In this document: positions 26,533 through 34,876 of the stretch, one piece after another
How the letters are laid out: the number at the start of each line of letters is the position of its first letter
Numbering within the stretch: position 1 is the first letter of the stretch
NCBI RefSeq assembly: GCF_032098525.1
Contig: NZ_CP134890.1
Span: forward strand, 806,001 to 870,000
DNA: 64,000 nucleotides
Source: Flavobacterium sp. PMTSA4
GTDB lineage: Bacteria; Bacteroidota; Bacteroidia; Flavobacteriales; Flavobacteriaceae
Direction: 5' to 3'
Position numbers and translations under genes: made by a program
Notes under the pieces: model-generated
What the model saw: only the letters and a program-made list of their open reading frames with translations
Told to the model about the DNA's origin: nothing
The model's database searches: none

Positions 26533-27840
26533 TTATTCACTCAAAACCTCAAACATCGCATTGGCTTTCAGCAAACATTCTTCGTATTCTTTTTCAGGTT
26601 CAGAAAGTGATGTGATGGCGCTGCCAACGGAAAAGGAAACGTATTGTTCCTTGGAGTTGTATAAAATACTACGGATGACAACATTGAAATCGAAATCATT
26701 ATTGGGAGTGAAATAGCCCACGCTGCCGCTGTATAATCCGCGTTTGGTTTCCTCGAGTTCTTCGATGATGTTCATGGCGGAAATTTTTGGCGCACCCGTC
26801 ATGCTGCCCATTGGGAACGCGGTTTTGATGATTTCTACTGGCGAAGTACTGGCGTCGACCTGAGAAACTATTGTTGAAATCATTTGATGTACTTGCTTGA
26901 AGGAATAGATTTGGCATAGTTCTTCCACCTCAACTGAACTTTTTGTAGCTGTATGAGATAAATCGTTGCGCACTAAATCGACAATCATGATGTTTTCGGA
27001 ACGTTCTTTTGGGCTGTTTTGTAAATCGAGTTTGGATTGGTTGTCCAAAATCTCATCTTCATAACGCTTGGATGTTCCTTTGATGGGTTGTGATATTACT
27101 TTTAGACCTTCTTTCTTTAAAAAACGTTCAGGTGATGCTGAAAGCAAGTAGTTATGGTTGTTCTTGAAGAAAGTTGCAAAAGGCGGATTAGAAATGTAAT
27201 TGAGTTTGTTATAAATCGTCAGCGGATGAATGGTTGTGTTTTCGGCATAGAATTCCATGCAAAAATTGGCTTCGTAAATATCGCCACGATGAATGTGTTC
27301 TAACATCGAAGTCACTTTGGCAATATAACTTTCTTTTGAAATGCGTTGCTTGATTTCCACTTTTGAGGTTTGCACTTCAAACGCAGCACATTGAATTATT
27401 TCCTCAAAATCGGTTTCAAACTCATCATCACAAAGTCGCAAATAGTGTACTTCGAGTTCGTTGCCTTTTAACAGAAACAACTTTTTAGGCTGAAAGAAAA
27501 ACAAATCGGGAAAATGCAAACCGTCGTGATTGTTGGATTGTAATTCTTCTGTATCGTTTTTTAAATCATAGGACAAATAACCAAATAACCAATCTTTAGT
27601 TTGCTGTTGGTATTGTTTTAAATCTTCGAAAGCGTTTTGCTCATCGGTTTTAATAGATGTAAAGGCATCGACAGCAAGAATGCAATCGTAGTAGGCATAT
27701 TTTTGATGGTAGTTGTTACTGTCTAAAAAGACTACTTCTCTAAACTGTTGCGACCAAAGTAATAGCTGGTTTTTAAACTGAATTGGTTCGAAAATGGTTT
27801 TAGAAAAATGCGTTCTCAAAGTGATTTCTTTTGCCTCCAA
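26533..27840 (-). CDS. pabB: Aminodeoxychorismate synthase component I
   Basis: 435 residues of the chorismate-binding (anthranilate synthase I) fold: 'SAMNIIEELEETKRGLYSGSVGYF', 'GAPKISA', 'IMIVDLVRNDLSHTA' and 'QPIKGTSKR'. The product is shorter than TrpE and has the 'PIKGT' lysine typical of PabB/ADC synthase, which forms a transient enzyme adduct at C2 of chorismate. It makes 4-amino-4-deoxychorismate for folate together with a glutamine amidotransferase encoded elsewhere. Cytoplasmic; start ATG 27840. Confidence 0.88.
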   Translation of the reverse strand: MEAKEITLRTHFSKTIFEPIQFKNQLLLWSQQFREVVFLDSNNYHQKYAYYDCILAVDAFTSIKTDEQNAFEDLKQYQQQTKDWLFGYLSYDLKNDTEELQSNNHDGLHFPDLFFFQPKKLFLLKGNELEVHYLRLCDDEFETDFEEIIQCAAFEVQTSKVEIKQRISKESYIAKVTSMLEHIHRGDIYEANFCMEFYAENTTIHPLTIYNKLNYISNPPFATFFKNNHNYLLSASPERFLKKEGLKVISQPIKGTSKRYEDEILDNQSKLDLQNSPKERSENIMIVDLVRNDLSHTATKSSVEVEELCQIYSFKQVHQMISTIVSQVDASTSPVEIIKTAFPMGSMTGAPKISAMNIIEELEETKRGLYSGSVGYFTPNNDFDFNVVIRSILYNSKEQYVSFSVGSAITSLSEPEKEYEECLLKANAMFEVLSE

Positions 27841-28012
27841 AATTACGATAAAAAAATAGTCTTAAGCAAAAATTAAGTTTGGCACACTTTTTAGTGCAAG
27901 TCATTTTAACGAACCAAAACTCATTTTACTTATTGATAGAACATTACTTTTTTTAAGCGCTTTTAAAATTAAACAAAAAAGAAAAATTCTATTAATCATT
28001 AAAAAAAGTAAA

Positions 28013-28918
28013 ATGAAACAGTACTCAAAATTGGGTTTGGCATTACTCCTACTTGGAATTGCCTTTGCGTGTAAACAAGCTGACAACACGGAAGCATCAG
28101 CAGACGTAACAGAAATTGCATCAGAAAACAAAACAACAGCCGACATGGTTTCGTCGAACGCTGCGGTTGAACCGAAAGATTCTAATCGGAAATTTGTTAG
28201 AACTGCCGATATTAAATTTAAAGTAAAAAACGTAGCACAATCAACCTATGTCATTGAAAGCATTATTGCCAAGCATGGTGGTTTTGTAACTTTTACCGAC
28301 CTGAAAAGTAATATTAATCAAAAGACCGAAACTAAGATTAGTCAGGATAGTATTTTGGAAACCACGAAATATACGGTTGATAACTCGATAACTTTCAGAG
28401 TTCCAAATACTGCTATGGATACGGTTTTGAAATCGATGGTGAAAGAAATTGATTTTCTGGATAACCGATTGATTAAAGCTGACGATGTTTCGATACAAAT
28501 GCTTTCGAATAAACTGGCACAAAAACGCTTGCAGAAAAGTCAAGCTCGATTGGAAAAAGGCATTGACAGCAAAGGAAAAAAACTGAATCAGATAGTTGAT
28601 GCAGAAGATAAGGTTTTGGATAAAGAAACTGATAGCGATAGTCAACTTTTAAACACTTTGAGTTTGGAAGACCAAGTTAATTTTAGCACCGTTACACTTT
28701 ACTTGTATCAAAGAGAAACCACCAAGCACGAACTGTTTGCTAATGACAAAAACGCAGATGCCTATAGACCAAATATTGGTTTGCAGTTGTTGGAAAGTTT
28801 AAAAACAGGTTGGTATATACTTGAAGGCATACTGGCTTTTATTGCGCAGTTGTGGTCGATAGTATTACTGGGAGTTTTAGGATTTATTGTTTACAAAGTT
28901 TATTTAAAAAAGCAATAA
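28013..28918 (+). CDS. DUF4349-type membrane-anchored lipoprotein
   Basis: 301 residues with lipobox 'AFAC' (Cys20), a DUF4349-like domain ('FVRTADIKFKVKNVAQSTYVIESII' and 'DSITFRVPNTAMDTVL' pattern, residues about 60-240) containing a coiled coil ('KRLQKSQARLEKGIDSKGKKL'), 'VNFSTVTLYLYQ' and a C-terminal membrane helix (about 275-297) with a basic tail. The lipid anchor and C-terminal helix would tether both ends. Function unknown for the family. Followed by a strong terminator. Confidence 0.85.
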   Translation: MKQYSKLGLALLLLGIAFACKQADNTEASADVTEIASENKTTADMVSSNAAVEPKDSNRKFVRTADIKFKVKNVAQSTYVIESIIAKHGGFVTFTDLKSNINQKTETKISQDSILETTKYTVDNSITFRVPNTAMDTVLKSMVKEIDFLDNRLIKADDVSIQMLSNKLAQKRLQKSQARLEKGIDSKGKKLNQIVDAEDKVLDKETDSDSQLLNTLSLEDQVNFSTVTLYLYQRETTKHELFANDKNADAYRPNIGLQLLESLKTGWYILEGILAFIAQLWSIVLLGVLGFIVYKVYLKKQ

Positions 28919-28940
28919 ATAAGCTGTTTCTCAATAAATT

Positions 28941-28975
28941 AAACGCCAATATCTTACCGTATTGGCGTTTTTTTT
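28941..28975 (+). terminator. Intrinsic terminator
   Basis: AAACGCCAATA (28941-28951) and TATTGGCGTTT (28960-28970) with an 8-nt loop and T-run, 22 nt after the DUF4349-type gene. Confidence 0.9.
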
Positions 28976-29012
28976 ATTAAATTTGATAGTCAATCAATAA
29001 AACCACAAAACC

Positions 29013-29390
29013 ATGAAAATCGCAACCATTATTGTTAGAGTATTGTTAGGTCTTACTTTTATTTACACTTCCATGAGTTTCTTTTTGAAACTAGATCCTC
29101 AAACAGCTTCAACCGATAGTTTTAAAGCCTTTCACGCTGGATTAGCTGTATCATCTTATATTATTCCGTTAGAAAAAGCGATTGAATTATTATGTGGATT
29201 ATCGTTCCTGATGGGAAGATACACTACGTTAGCTAATGTTGTTATTTTTCCTGTTACCATAAACATTTTGTTAATCAATTATTTCTTGACACCAGAAACA
29301 TTACTATTTGCTATTGCAATTTTCTTGGGCAATTTGTTTTTGATATATGGACATTGGGAAAACTACAAACCACTATTTAAAGCACAATAA
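29013..29390 (+). CDS. DoxX-like small membrane protein
   Basis: 125 residues with four hydrophobic helices and the DoxX-type N-terminus 'IIVRVLLGLTFIYTSMSFF', plus 'LEKAIELLCGLSFLMGRYT'. DoxX-family proteins are inner-membrane proteins linked in some bacteria to quinone or thiol redox stress. Nothing here fixes the role, although the next operon encodes a peroxiredoxin and thioredoxin. Single gene ended by a hairpin. Confidence 0.75.
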   Translation: MKIATIIVRVLLGLTFIYTSMSFFLKLDPQTASTDSFKAFHAGLAVSSYIIPLEKAIELLCGLSFLMGRYTTLANVVIFPVTINILLINYFLTPETLLFAIAIFLGNLFLIYGHWENYKPLFKAQ

Positions 29391-29421
29391 AAAAAATGTC
29401 CCGAATTTCGGGACATTTTTT
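29391..29421. terminator. Bidirectional intrinsic terminator
   Basis: AAAAAATGTCCCGAA pairs with TTCGGGACATTTTTT. It separates the convergent DoxX-like gene and prx-trx operon and reaches the stop codon of the 85-residue gene. Confidence 0.9.
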
Positions 29422-29677
29422 ATTTATCTATTGAACCAAGTACTCGTTTCATAAAATCGTTCAAGGCTTCTTTTTTGTCTTTGCCTTGTTTAACCATTTT
29501 ATGCACTTCTAAAGCACCGTACATGTTAGAAATCAATTCGGCAATCACATCGAGTTCTTCGTCTTTCAGTGAAGGAATTTCAGTGAGGTTTTCTAACACT
29601 TCAATGGCTTCTACAACGTAATCTTGGTCGTTTTCCTCAATAAATTGAGTTAGTTGTTTTATAACTGGTAATTTCAT
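29420..29677 (-). CDS. Conserved small helical protein (DUF6952-like)
   Basis: 85 residues, acidic and helical, no export signal. The pattern 'MKLPVIKQLTQFIEEND' and 'VIAELISNMYGALEVHKMV' matches a small protein found after thioredoxin and peroxiredoxin genes in many flavobacteria; I believe this is the DUF6952 family, from memory only. It is the last gene of the prx-trx unit, 46 nt after trx. A link to redox homeostasis is inferred from position alone. Confidence 0.75.
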   Translation of the reverse strand: MKLPVIKQLTQFIEENDQDYVVEAIEVLENLTEIPSLKDEELDVIAELISNMYGALEVHKMVKQGKDKKEALNDFMKRVLGSIDK

Positions 29678-29723
29678 AAAATGAGTTTATGAGTTTAAAA
29701 GGTTATAAGTTTAAGAGTTAACC

Positions 29724-30032
29724 TTAAACTACTTCATTAACTAATTCGGTTAAAACTTCCAATTTATTAGTTTGTGTCTGGTTTACTAAAACACCTTTTT
29801 TGAAAGTAGCAAAGGTTGGCAAATTATCCACTTTTGCTAATTTTCTTGATTCAGGAAACTGCTCAGCATCAACCATAACAAACGGAACATTATCGTTTTG
29901 AGAAGCCAACATTTTGAATTTAGGTTTCATAATACGACAGTTTCCACACCAACTTGCTGAATATTGCACTACAACAGTATCGTTGTTAGCAACAACATCG
30001 GCTAAGTTATCTTGTTCGATTTCTGTAAACAT
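29724..30032 (-). CDS. Thioredoxin-family protein
   Basis: 102 residues, a minimal thioredoxin fold with active site WCGNC (Cys29, Cys32) rather than canonical WCGPC, and the cis-Pro in 'VDNLPTFATF'. The Pro-to-Asn change between the cysteines usually shifts the redox potential. No signal peptide, so cytoplasmic. It starts 7 nt downstream of the peroxiredoxin gene and probably supplies it with electrons. Family assignment is certain; the exact partner is inference. Confidence 0.9.
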   Translation of the reverse strand: MFTEIEQDNLADVVANNDTVVVQYSASWCGNCRIMKPKFKMLASQNDNVPFVMVDAEQFPESRKLAKVDNLPTFATFKKGVLVNQTQTNKLEVLTELVNEVV

Positions 30033-30039
30033 GGTTTAA

Positions 30040-30675
30040 TTAGTTTTGGCTTAAATAAGCAGCAGTACTGTTTCTGTCTGCATTCATTGCTTCTTTTCCT
30101 TCTTCCCAGTTTGCAGGACATACTTCACCTTTAGTTTGAACGTGAGTGTAAGCATCGATTAAACGTAAATATTCGTTAACGTTTCTACCTAATGGCATGT
30201 CGTTTACGCTTTCGTGGAATATTTTTCCAGTTTCGTCAATCAAATACGTTGCACGGAAAGTAACGTTAGAACCTTCAAGGATTTCGTCGTTTAATTCTTG
30301 GTCATAAACCCATTCTGCATCAAGGATATCTAAAGCGGCTGATAAATTTCTAGTAGTATCAGCAAGGATTGGATAAGTTACTCCTTCGATTCCACCTTGA
30401 TTTTTTGGTGTATTTAACCAAGCAAAATGTACTTCGTTAGTATCACATGAAGCACCAATTACCATTGTATTTCTGTTTTCGAAATCTTGTAAAGCTGTTT
30501 GAAAAGCATGTAATTCTGTTGGACAAACGAAAGTAAAGTCTTTTGGATACCAAAATAAAATTACTTTTTTGTTGTTTTTTGTAGCTTCTTCAAGCACGTT
30601 GATTCTTAAATTATCTCCCATAAAAGAGATTGCATCTACTGTAATGTTTGGGAATTTTTTTCCAACTAATGACAT
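30040..30675 (-). CDS. Two-cysteine peroxiredoxin (AhpC/Prx1 type)
   Basis: 211 residues. The peroxidatic cysteine is Cys51 in 'FTFVCPTEL', and the resolving cysteine is Cys186 in 'GEVCPANW', so it is a typical 2-Cys enzyme that reduces hydrogen peroxide and organic hydroperoxides. The C-terminal tail has 'AAYLSQN' instead of the YF motif of sensitive eukaryotic Prx. First gene of the prx-trx-85aa operon, with a TACTTTTG -7 element at 30713-30720. Divergent from the permease gene. Confidence 0.93.
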   Translation of the reverse strand: MSLVGKKFPNITVDAISFMGDNLRINVLEEATKNNKKVILFWYPKDFTFVCPTELHAFQTALQDFENRNTMVIGASCDTNEVHFAWLNTPKNQGGIEGVTYPILADTTRNLSAALDILDAEWVYDQELNDEILEGSNVTFRATYLIDETGKIFHESVNDMPLGRNVNEYLRLIDAYTHVQTKGEVCPANWEEGKEAMNADRNSTAAYLSQN

Positions 30676-30712
30676 AATGTGAATGGTTTAAAATGTTATT
30701 TTTTTTCAGGTG

Positions 30713-30720
30713 CAAAAGTA
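30713..30720 (-). promoter_or_regulatory. -7 element TACTTTTG of the prx operon
   Basis: The minus strand reads TACTTTTG from 30720 to 30713, 37 nt before the ATG at 30675. A TTG at 30749-30747 is somewhat far for a -33 element (26 nt). Confidence 0.5.
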
Positions 30721-30837
30721 CTGCTAAAAAAAGCTTATAAAAATGACAACAATCATATTTATTTATTGTTTTATAACAAACGGCTATTTTTTAAATGGTA
30801 CTGAATTTTCAGTAAGAACAAAATACTTGACAACTAC

Positions 30838-30865
30838 TTGAAATAATAAGATTTGGTTATATTTG
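30838..30865 (+). promoter_or_regulatory. Permease promoter (TTG-N17-TATATTTG)
   Basis: TTG 30838-30840 and TATATTTG 30858-30865, 27 nt before the ATG at 30893. The alternative TTG at 30863 cannot be the start codon because it lies inside this -7 element. Confidence 0.65.
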
Positions 30866-30892
30866 TTTTTTAAACCAAAACCAAAACTATCA

Positions 30893-32806
30893 ATGGGATT
30901 TTCTAATCTTTTCCGAAAAAAATCTGTACAAGACATATTAAATCAAGTGGCCAAAAACGAATCTGATGGTCACACCGCATTAGGAAAACATTTAACTGCA
31001 AAAGACTTAGCCGCATTTGGAATTGCTGCTATCATTGGTGCTGGTATCTTCAGTACGATAGGTAAAGCAAGTGCCGATGGTGGACCAGCAGTTATTTTCT
31101 TGTTTCTTTTCACAGCAGTTGCCTGTGGATTTGCAGCCTTTGCCTATGCTGAGTTTGCTTCAATGGTACCTGTTTCTGGTAGTGCTTACACCTATTCGTA
31201 TGTTGCCTTTGGCGAATTGATTGCTTGGATAATAGGTTGGGCTTTAATCATGGAATACGCTATCGGGAATATTACTGTGGCCATTTCCTGGAGCGATTAT
31301 TTTACTGGCTTGCTCGAAAGCGGCGGAATATACATGCCACAATGGGCACAAATGGATTACTTGACCGCTTCTAATGGTTTTAGCGATGCAACTGCTTTTA
31401 TGCAAGGAGGAAAATCTTTTGAAAATTTACCTGAACAACTTCAGGCAGCTTACACTGCTTGGACCACTGCTCCTACTATTGGTTCCTTTCATTTTGTGGC
31501 TGATTTTCCAGCGCTACTGATTATTATTCTTATCACTTGGTTGGTATATAGAGGAATGAAAGAATCAAGAAATGCAAGCAATTTAATGGTTGTCGTAAAG
31601 CTTTGTATCATTCTTTTAGTAATTGCTGTGGGTATTTTCTATGTTGATACTGCTAACTGGCATCCGTTTGCACCTAATGGCGTTACAGGTGTTTTAAAAG
31701 GAGTTTCGGCTGTGTTCTTTGCTTATATTGGTTTTGATGCTATTTCTACCACTGCAGAAGAATGCAAAAACCCACAACGCGATTTACCAAAAGGTATGAT
31801 GTGGGCAATTATTATCTGTACCATTTTATACATTGCTATTGCCTTAGTATTAACTGGAATGGTGAATTATTCGGATTTGAACGTAGGTGATCCGCTTGCG
31901 TTTGTATTTGATAAACTGGATTTAAAATGGATGTCGGGAATCATAGCCGTGAGTGCTGTGGTAGCTATGGCAAGTGTGCTTTTGGTTTTCCAAATGGGAC
32001 AACCACGTATCTGGATGAGTATGAGCCGTGATGGTTTGTTACCAAAGAAATTTTCCAAAGTACATCCAAAATACAAAACGCCTTCTTATGCCACTATTGT
32101 AACAGGATTTGTGGTAGCTGTTCCTGCTTTGTTTATGAATTTAACTATGGTTACCGACCTTTGTAGTATCGGTACCTTGTTTGCTTTCGTACTGGTTTGT
32201 GCTGGAGTTTTGGTGCTTCAAAATAAGAAAGATATACCTCGTGGTAAGTTTAAAACGCCTTATTTCAATGCTAAATATATTTTTCCTTTGTTAATTATTT
32301 TGGGATTAGCCTTTGCTTTTACCAGCAAAAATGAGCAAACCATGGCGTTTATTACTAACGAAAAACAAATAAACGACCCAACAACGATAGTTACCGCACT
32401 AACCAAAGAACAAACCGCTACCGTTCACGATTATCTGCAAAACAATGTTAACGATTACAAAAGCAGCGATTTAGAAGAAGTTCTTGATTTCTTTCATAAC
32501 GATGCCGATATGTATAAAAACGTAGTTGACCAATTACCAGTAGATGAAAGCATAAAATATGAAAGTGGTTTTGCTTTGTTCAAACACAAAATTCCAATGT
32601 GGATATTCTTGATTTCTCTACTCTATTTTGTGTATTGGTCGTGGAAAGACAACCTGTCGTTAATACCATTATTAGGGCTTGTTAGCTGTTTGTATATGAT
32701 GGCAGAGCTAAGTGTTTGGAATTGGATATACTTTACTTGTTGGCTTTTAATTGGATTGCTGATTTACTTTGGCTTTAGTTATAAGAACAGTAAACTGAAT
32801 GTATAA
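30893..32806 (+). CDS. APC-family amino-acid permease
   Basis: 637 residues from the ATG at 30893. It begins with a polar 40-residue cytoplasmic tail, then at least 12 membrane helices. The first unwound helix carries 'IIGAGIFSTIG' (substrate-binding Gly motif of the APC fold), followed by 'GGPAVIFLFLFTAVACGFAAFAYAEFAS' in split form and 'FFAYIGFDAISTTAEE'. The architecture resembles the cationic amino-acid transporter (CAT/YfnA) group. A soluble ~100-residue loop (about 480-560, Asp/Lys-rich) before the last two or three helices is unusual. Substrate not assignable. Confidence 0.88.
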   Translation: MGFSNLFRKKSVQDILNQVAKNESDGHTALGKHLTAKDLAAFGIAAIIGAGIFSTIGKASADGGPAVIFLFLFTAVACGFAAFAYAEFASMVPVSGSAYTYSYVAFGELIAWIIGWALIMEYAIGNITVAISWSDYFTGLLESGGIYMPQWAQMDYLTASNGFSDATAFMQGGKSFENLPEQLQAAYTAWTTAPTIGSFHFVADFPALLIIILITWLVYRGMKESRNASNLMVVVKLCIILLVIAVGIFYVDTANWHPFAPNGVTGVLKGVSAVFFAYIGFDAISTTAEECKNPQRDLPKGMMWAIIICTILYIAIALVLTGMVNYSDLNVGDPLAFVFDKLDLKWMSGIIAVSAVVAMASVLLVFQMGQPRIWMSMSRDGLLPKKFSKVHPKYKTPSYATIVTGFVVAVPALFMNLTMVTDLCSIGTLFAFVLVCAGVLVLQNKKDIPRGKFKTPYFNAKYIFPLLIILGLAFAFTSKNEQTMAFITNEKQINDPTTIVTALTKEQTATVHDYLQNNVNDYKSSDLEEVLDFFHNDADMYKNVVDQLPVDESIKYESGFALFKHKIPMWIFLISLLYFVYWSWKDNLSLIPLLGLVSCLYMMAELSVWNWIYFTCWLLIGLLIYFGFSYKNSKLNV

Positions 32807-32810
32807 AACA

Positions 32811-32838
32811 AAAAATCCCGAATGTTCGGGATTTTTTT
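32811..32838. terminator. Bidirectional intrinsic terminator
   Basis: AAAAAATCCCGAA and TTCGGGATTTTTTT hairpin between the convergent permease and M28 peptidase genes. Confidence 0.9.
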
Positions 32839-32859
32839 ATGTCTTTATTTAGGTAAACG

Positions 32860-34200
32860 CTATTCTCTGAGCACTGATGATGGAAATACCACCATGCTTT
32901 CAAAACCATTTTTATAAACTGTTGCTACTCCAAAATAGTAGTTATCTATCACAATACCATCCAGTGTAAAAGTGGAAACATCACCTACAAAACGACTGTT
33001 TTCCCATTGAGGAGAAGTAGTTAATCGCCAATAGATTTTGTATCCTGCTATTTGTTTATCGTCAATGGTATCCCATTTTAAAACTGTACTTGGTGCTACT
33101 ACGCCACCAATTGCTACTTTTTTTGGACTTGGTGGCGACCATCCTAAACTAGCCAAATTGATAGCATTAACCGCTGTAAGCTTTTTGGCATATTCAAAAT
33201 TTACCCCTTCGATAACGTCACCGTATTTGATGCCGTTTTCTACTCTGGTATTTTGATGCTGACGGTTGTAGTTTTCATGCGCTTCCATAATGCGAACACC
33301 CGCATAACCCAAATCATTAAACGGACGATGATGACCACCACGACCAAAACGGTCTAAACGATAGACCATCATTGGGTTCATTTCGGGCATGTAAGTTTGC
33401 GTGGTTTTATGAATATAACGCGCCAGTTGACGTGAAATTCCATCTACTTCTCCACCATAAAAACGGCGTGCATTTCGCTCTTTATCAGTTTCGGTAACTG
33501 GTGTTGGTTCTGAAAATATTCGGAACGTGCGGTTGTCAATCACACCATCTACACCTTCAATATTGCCTATCATGTCGTTGTTTAACACGGCTATAATCTC
33601 CATTCCTTTGGCTTTGGCGTATTCTGCAAATCCTTTTCCGCCAAACAAGCCTTGCTCTTCTCCTGATAATCCTAAATAGATGATACTGTTTTCAAATTGG
33701 TACTTGCTCAGCACTCTGGCGGCTTCCATCGTTCCTGCCATACCCGAAGCGTTGTCATTAGCACCAGGCGCATCGGTAGTGTAATCCATTGTATCCGAGT
33801 TGCGGCTGTCTATATCGCCACTCATGATGATGTATCGGTTAGGGTATTTTGTACCTTTTTGTATAGCAACTACATTGACCACATAGGCTTCTTTTGGAAT
33901 GCGATTCCCATCTTTGGGAGTTACCAAATCCTTTTGATAAAATACCTCCAAACAGTTCTTGCAGTCTTTGCTAATTTTATCAAACTCACTTTTAATAAAT
34001 CGGCGTGCTGCTCCTATTCCTCTGGTGTTGGAAAGCGTATCGCTAAACGTATTTCGGGTACCAAAATCGGCCAGTGTTCTGATGTCTTTTTCTATGCGTT
34101 GCGCCGAAACGGCATTGATAATATCATAGATACGGGTATCCGTTTGTGCTACTAGAGTTGAAAATGGTAGTAGAAAAAATAGGGCTAATTTTAGTTTCAT
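32860..34200 (-). CDS. Secreted M28-family zinc aminopeptidase with FnIII-like tail
   Basis: 446 residues with signal peptide ('LPFSTLVAQ'). The M28 catalytic core (about residues 110-350) shows zinc ligands in 'IMSGDIDSRNSD' (variant of the usual HxD), 'PGANDNASGMAG' (bridging Asp), 'LGLSGEEQGLFGG' (catalytic Glu pair), 'NNDMIGN' and 'GHHRPFNDLGY' (His). The C-terminal ~90 residues look like a fibronectin type III domain ('LKWDTIDDKQIAGYKIYWR'). The first ligand position reads D-x-D rather than H-x-D, so activity needs checking. Periplasmic or surface peptidase. Confidence 0.87.
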   Translation of the reverse strand: MKLKLALFFLLPFSTLVAQTDTRIYDIINAVSAQRIEKDIRTLADFGTRNTFSDTLSNTRGIGAARRFIKSEFDKISKDCKNCLEVFYQKDLVTPKDGNRIPKEAYVVNVVAIQKGTKYPNRYIIMSGDIDSRNSDTMDYTTDAPGANDNASGMAGTMEAARVLSKYQFENSIIYLGLSGEEQGLFGGKGFAEYAKAKGMEIIAVLNNDMIGNIEGVDGVIDNRTFRIFSEPTPVTETDKERNARRFYGGEVDGISRQLARYIHKTTQTYMPEMNPMMVYRLDRFGRGGHHRPFNDLGYAGVRIMEAHENYNRQHQNTRVENGIKYGDVIEGVNFEYAKKLTAVNAINLASLGWSPPSPKKVAIGGVVAPSTVLKWDTIDDKQIAGYKIYWRLTTSPQWENSRFVGDVSTFTLDGIVIDNYYFGVATVYKNGFESMVVFPSSVLRE

Positions 34201-34285
34201 GGTGTGTTTTTAAGTGTGTTTTTTCAAATTTAAGAAATAACTTTTATTGATAGTGTAATACAAACACAAAACAATCACCAACCTT

Positions 34286-34310
34286 GTCATGCTGAGGCAC
34301 GAAGCATCCC
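34286..34310. repeat. Dispersed intergenic repeat fragment (GAGGCACGAAGCATCC type)
   Basis: GTCATGCTGAGGCACGAAGC followed by ATCCC is related to the element at 35921-35946 in opposite orientation (GTCATTGCGAGGCACGAAGC). Confidence 0.6.
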
Positions 34311-34328
34311 ATAACACTAATAAAAACC

Positions 34329-34361
34329 AAACCCGACAGGTTTTAAAAACCTGTCAGGTTT
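34329..34361. repeat. Palindromic intergenic repeat, second copy
   Basis: AAACCCGACAGG ... CCTGTCAGGTTT with a 9-nt loop; one base in the left arm differs from the copy at 25999-26031. It lies 5' of the M28 gene and 3' of the small lipoprotein. Confidence 0.75.
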
Positions 34362-34377
34362 ATCAAAACAACACAAA

Positions 34378-34429
34378 AAAACAACCATCTTTAATAATCC
34401 CGAAACTTCGGGATAAAAGAGGTTGTTTT
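34378..34429 (-). terminator. Nested hairpin, terminator of the small lipoprotein gene
   Basis: Inner stem ATCCCGAA/TTCGGGAT and outer stem AAAACAACC/GGTTGTTTT. On the minus strand it ends in a T-run, so it best serves the gene at 34501-34866. The 300-nt gap 34201-34500 holds this hairpin, two dispersed repeats and a partial attC-like sequence at 34481-34500. Confidence 0.65.
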
Positions 34430-34500
34430 CTACTTTTTTTTAAAATTATTTGTTGAAATTGGTTGTTGTGCAACAGTTACCGTTGTTATAAGCAGTTCTT

Positions 34501-34866
34501 TTATTCGGCGCGTATAAGTCTTATTGGTTTTTTCTCTGTCGGTGATTGAACTTCCATTTCAGATTTCGTAAGCTTTAGAATTTTCAGATTCAATTTTTGT
34601 TTTTCGAACTCATAATGAATAACATTTTTGACAGTATCAAATTTATACTGAGTACTAAATCTTTGAGCTAACTTTTTATTTGCAAACATTTCAACGACTA
34701 CACTGTCTTTATAAAAAGTTGTCTTTTCTGTTGCATTTTGTCCAGTTTGATCTATAACATCTCGCATTTTCCAACTTCCGATTAGTTCTTTCGGTTCAAT
34801 TTTCGGTTCGGCATTTTTACACGACACAACAAATATTAATGTTGGAATAATAAAGATGTATTTCAT
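34501..34866 (-). CDS. Small lipocalin-like lipoprotein, cassette-like context
   Basis: 121 residues with lipobox 'FVVSC' (Cys16). The rest is a beta-rich domain of lipocalin type: 'ELIGSWKMRDVID' (G-x-W signature), then strands and 'FEKQKLNLKILKLTKSEMEVQ'. It would sit in a membrane facing the periplasm or the surface. Its stop is followed closely on its own strand by GAACTGCTTATAACAACGGT (34500-34481), and its 5' side meets the attC-like palindrome at 34895. The gene is strongly AT-rich. Function unknown. Confidence 0.75.
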   Translation of the reverse strand: MKYIFIIPTLIFVVSCKNAEPKIEPKELIGSWKMRDVIDQTGQNATEKTTFYKDSVVVEMFANKKLAQRFSTQYKFDTVKNVIHYEFEKQKLNLKILKLTKSEMEVQSPTEKKPIRLIRAE

Positions 34867-34876
34867 TTGAAAACGA

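Noticed and set aside
30863..30892. TTG start for the amino-acid permease
   Set aside because: It lies inside the TATATTTG promoter element; the ATG at 30893 is the better start.
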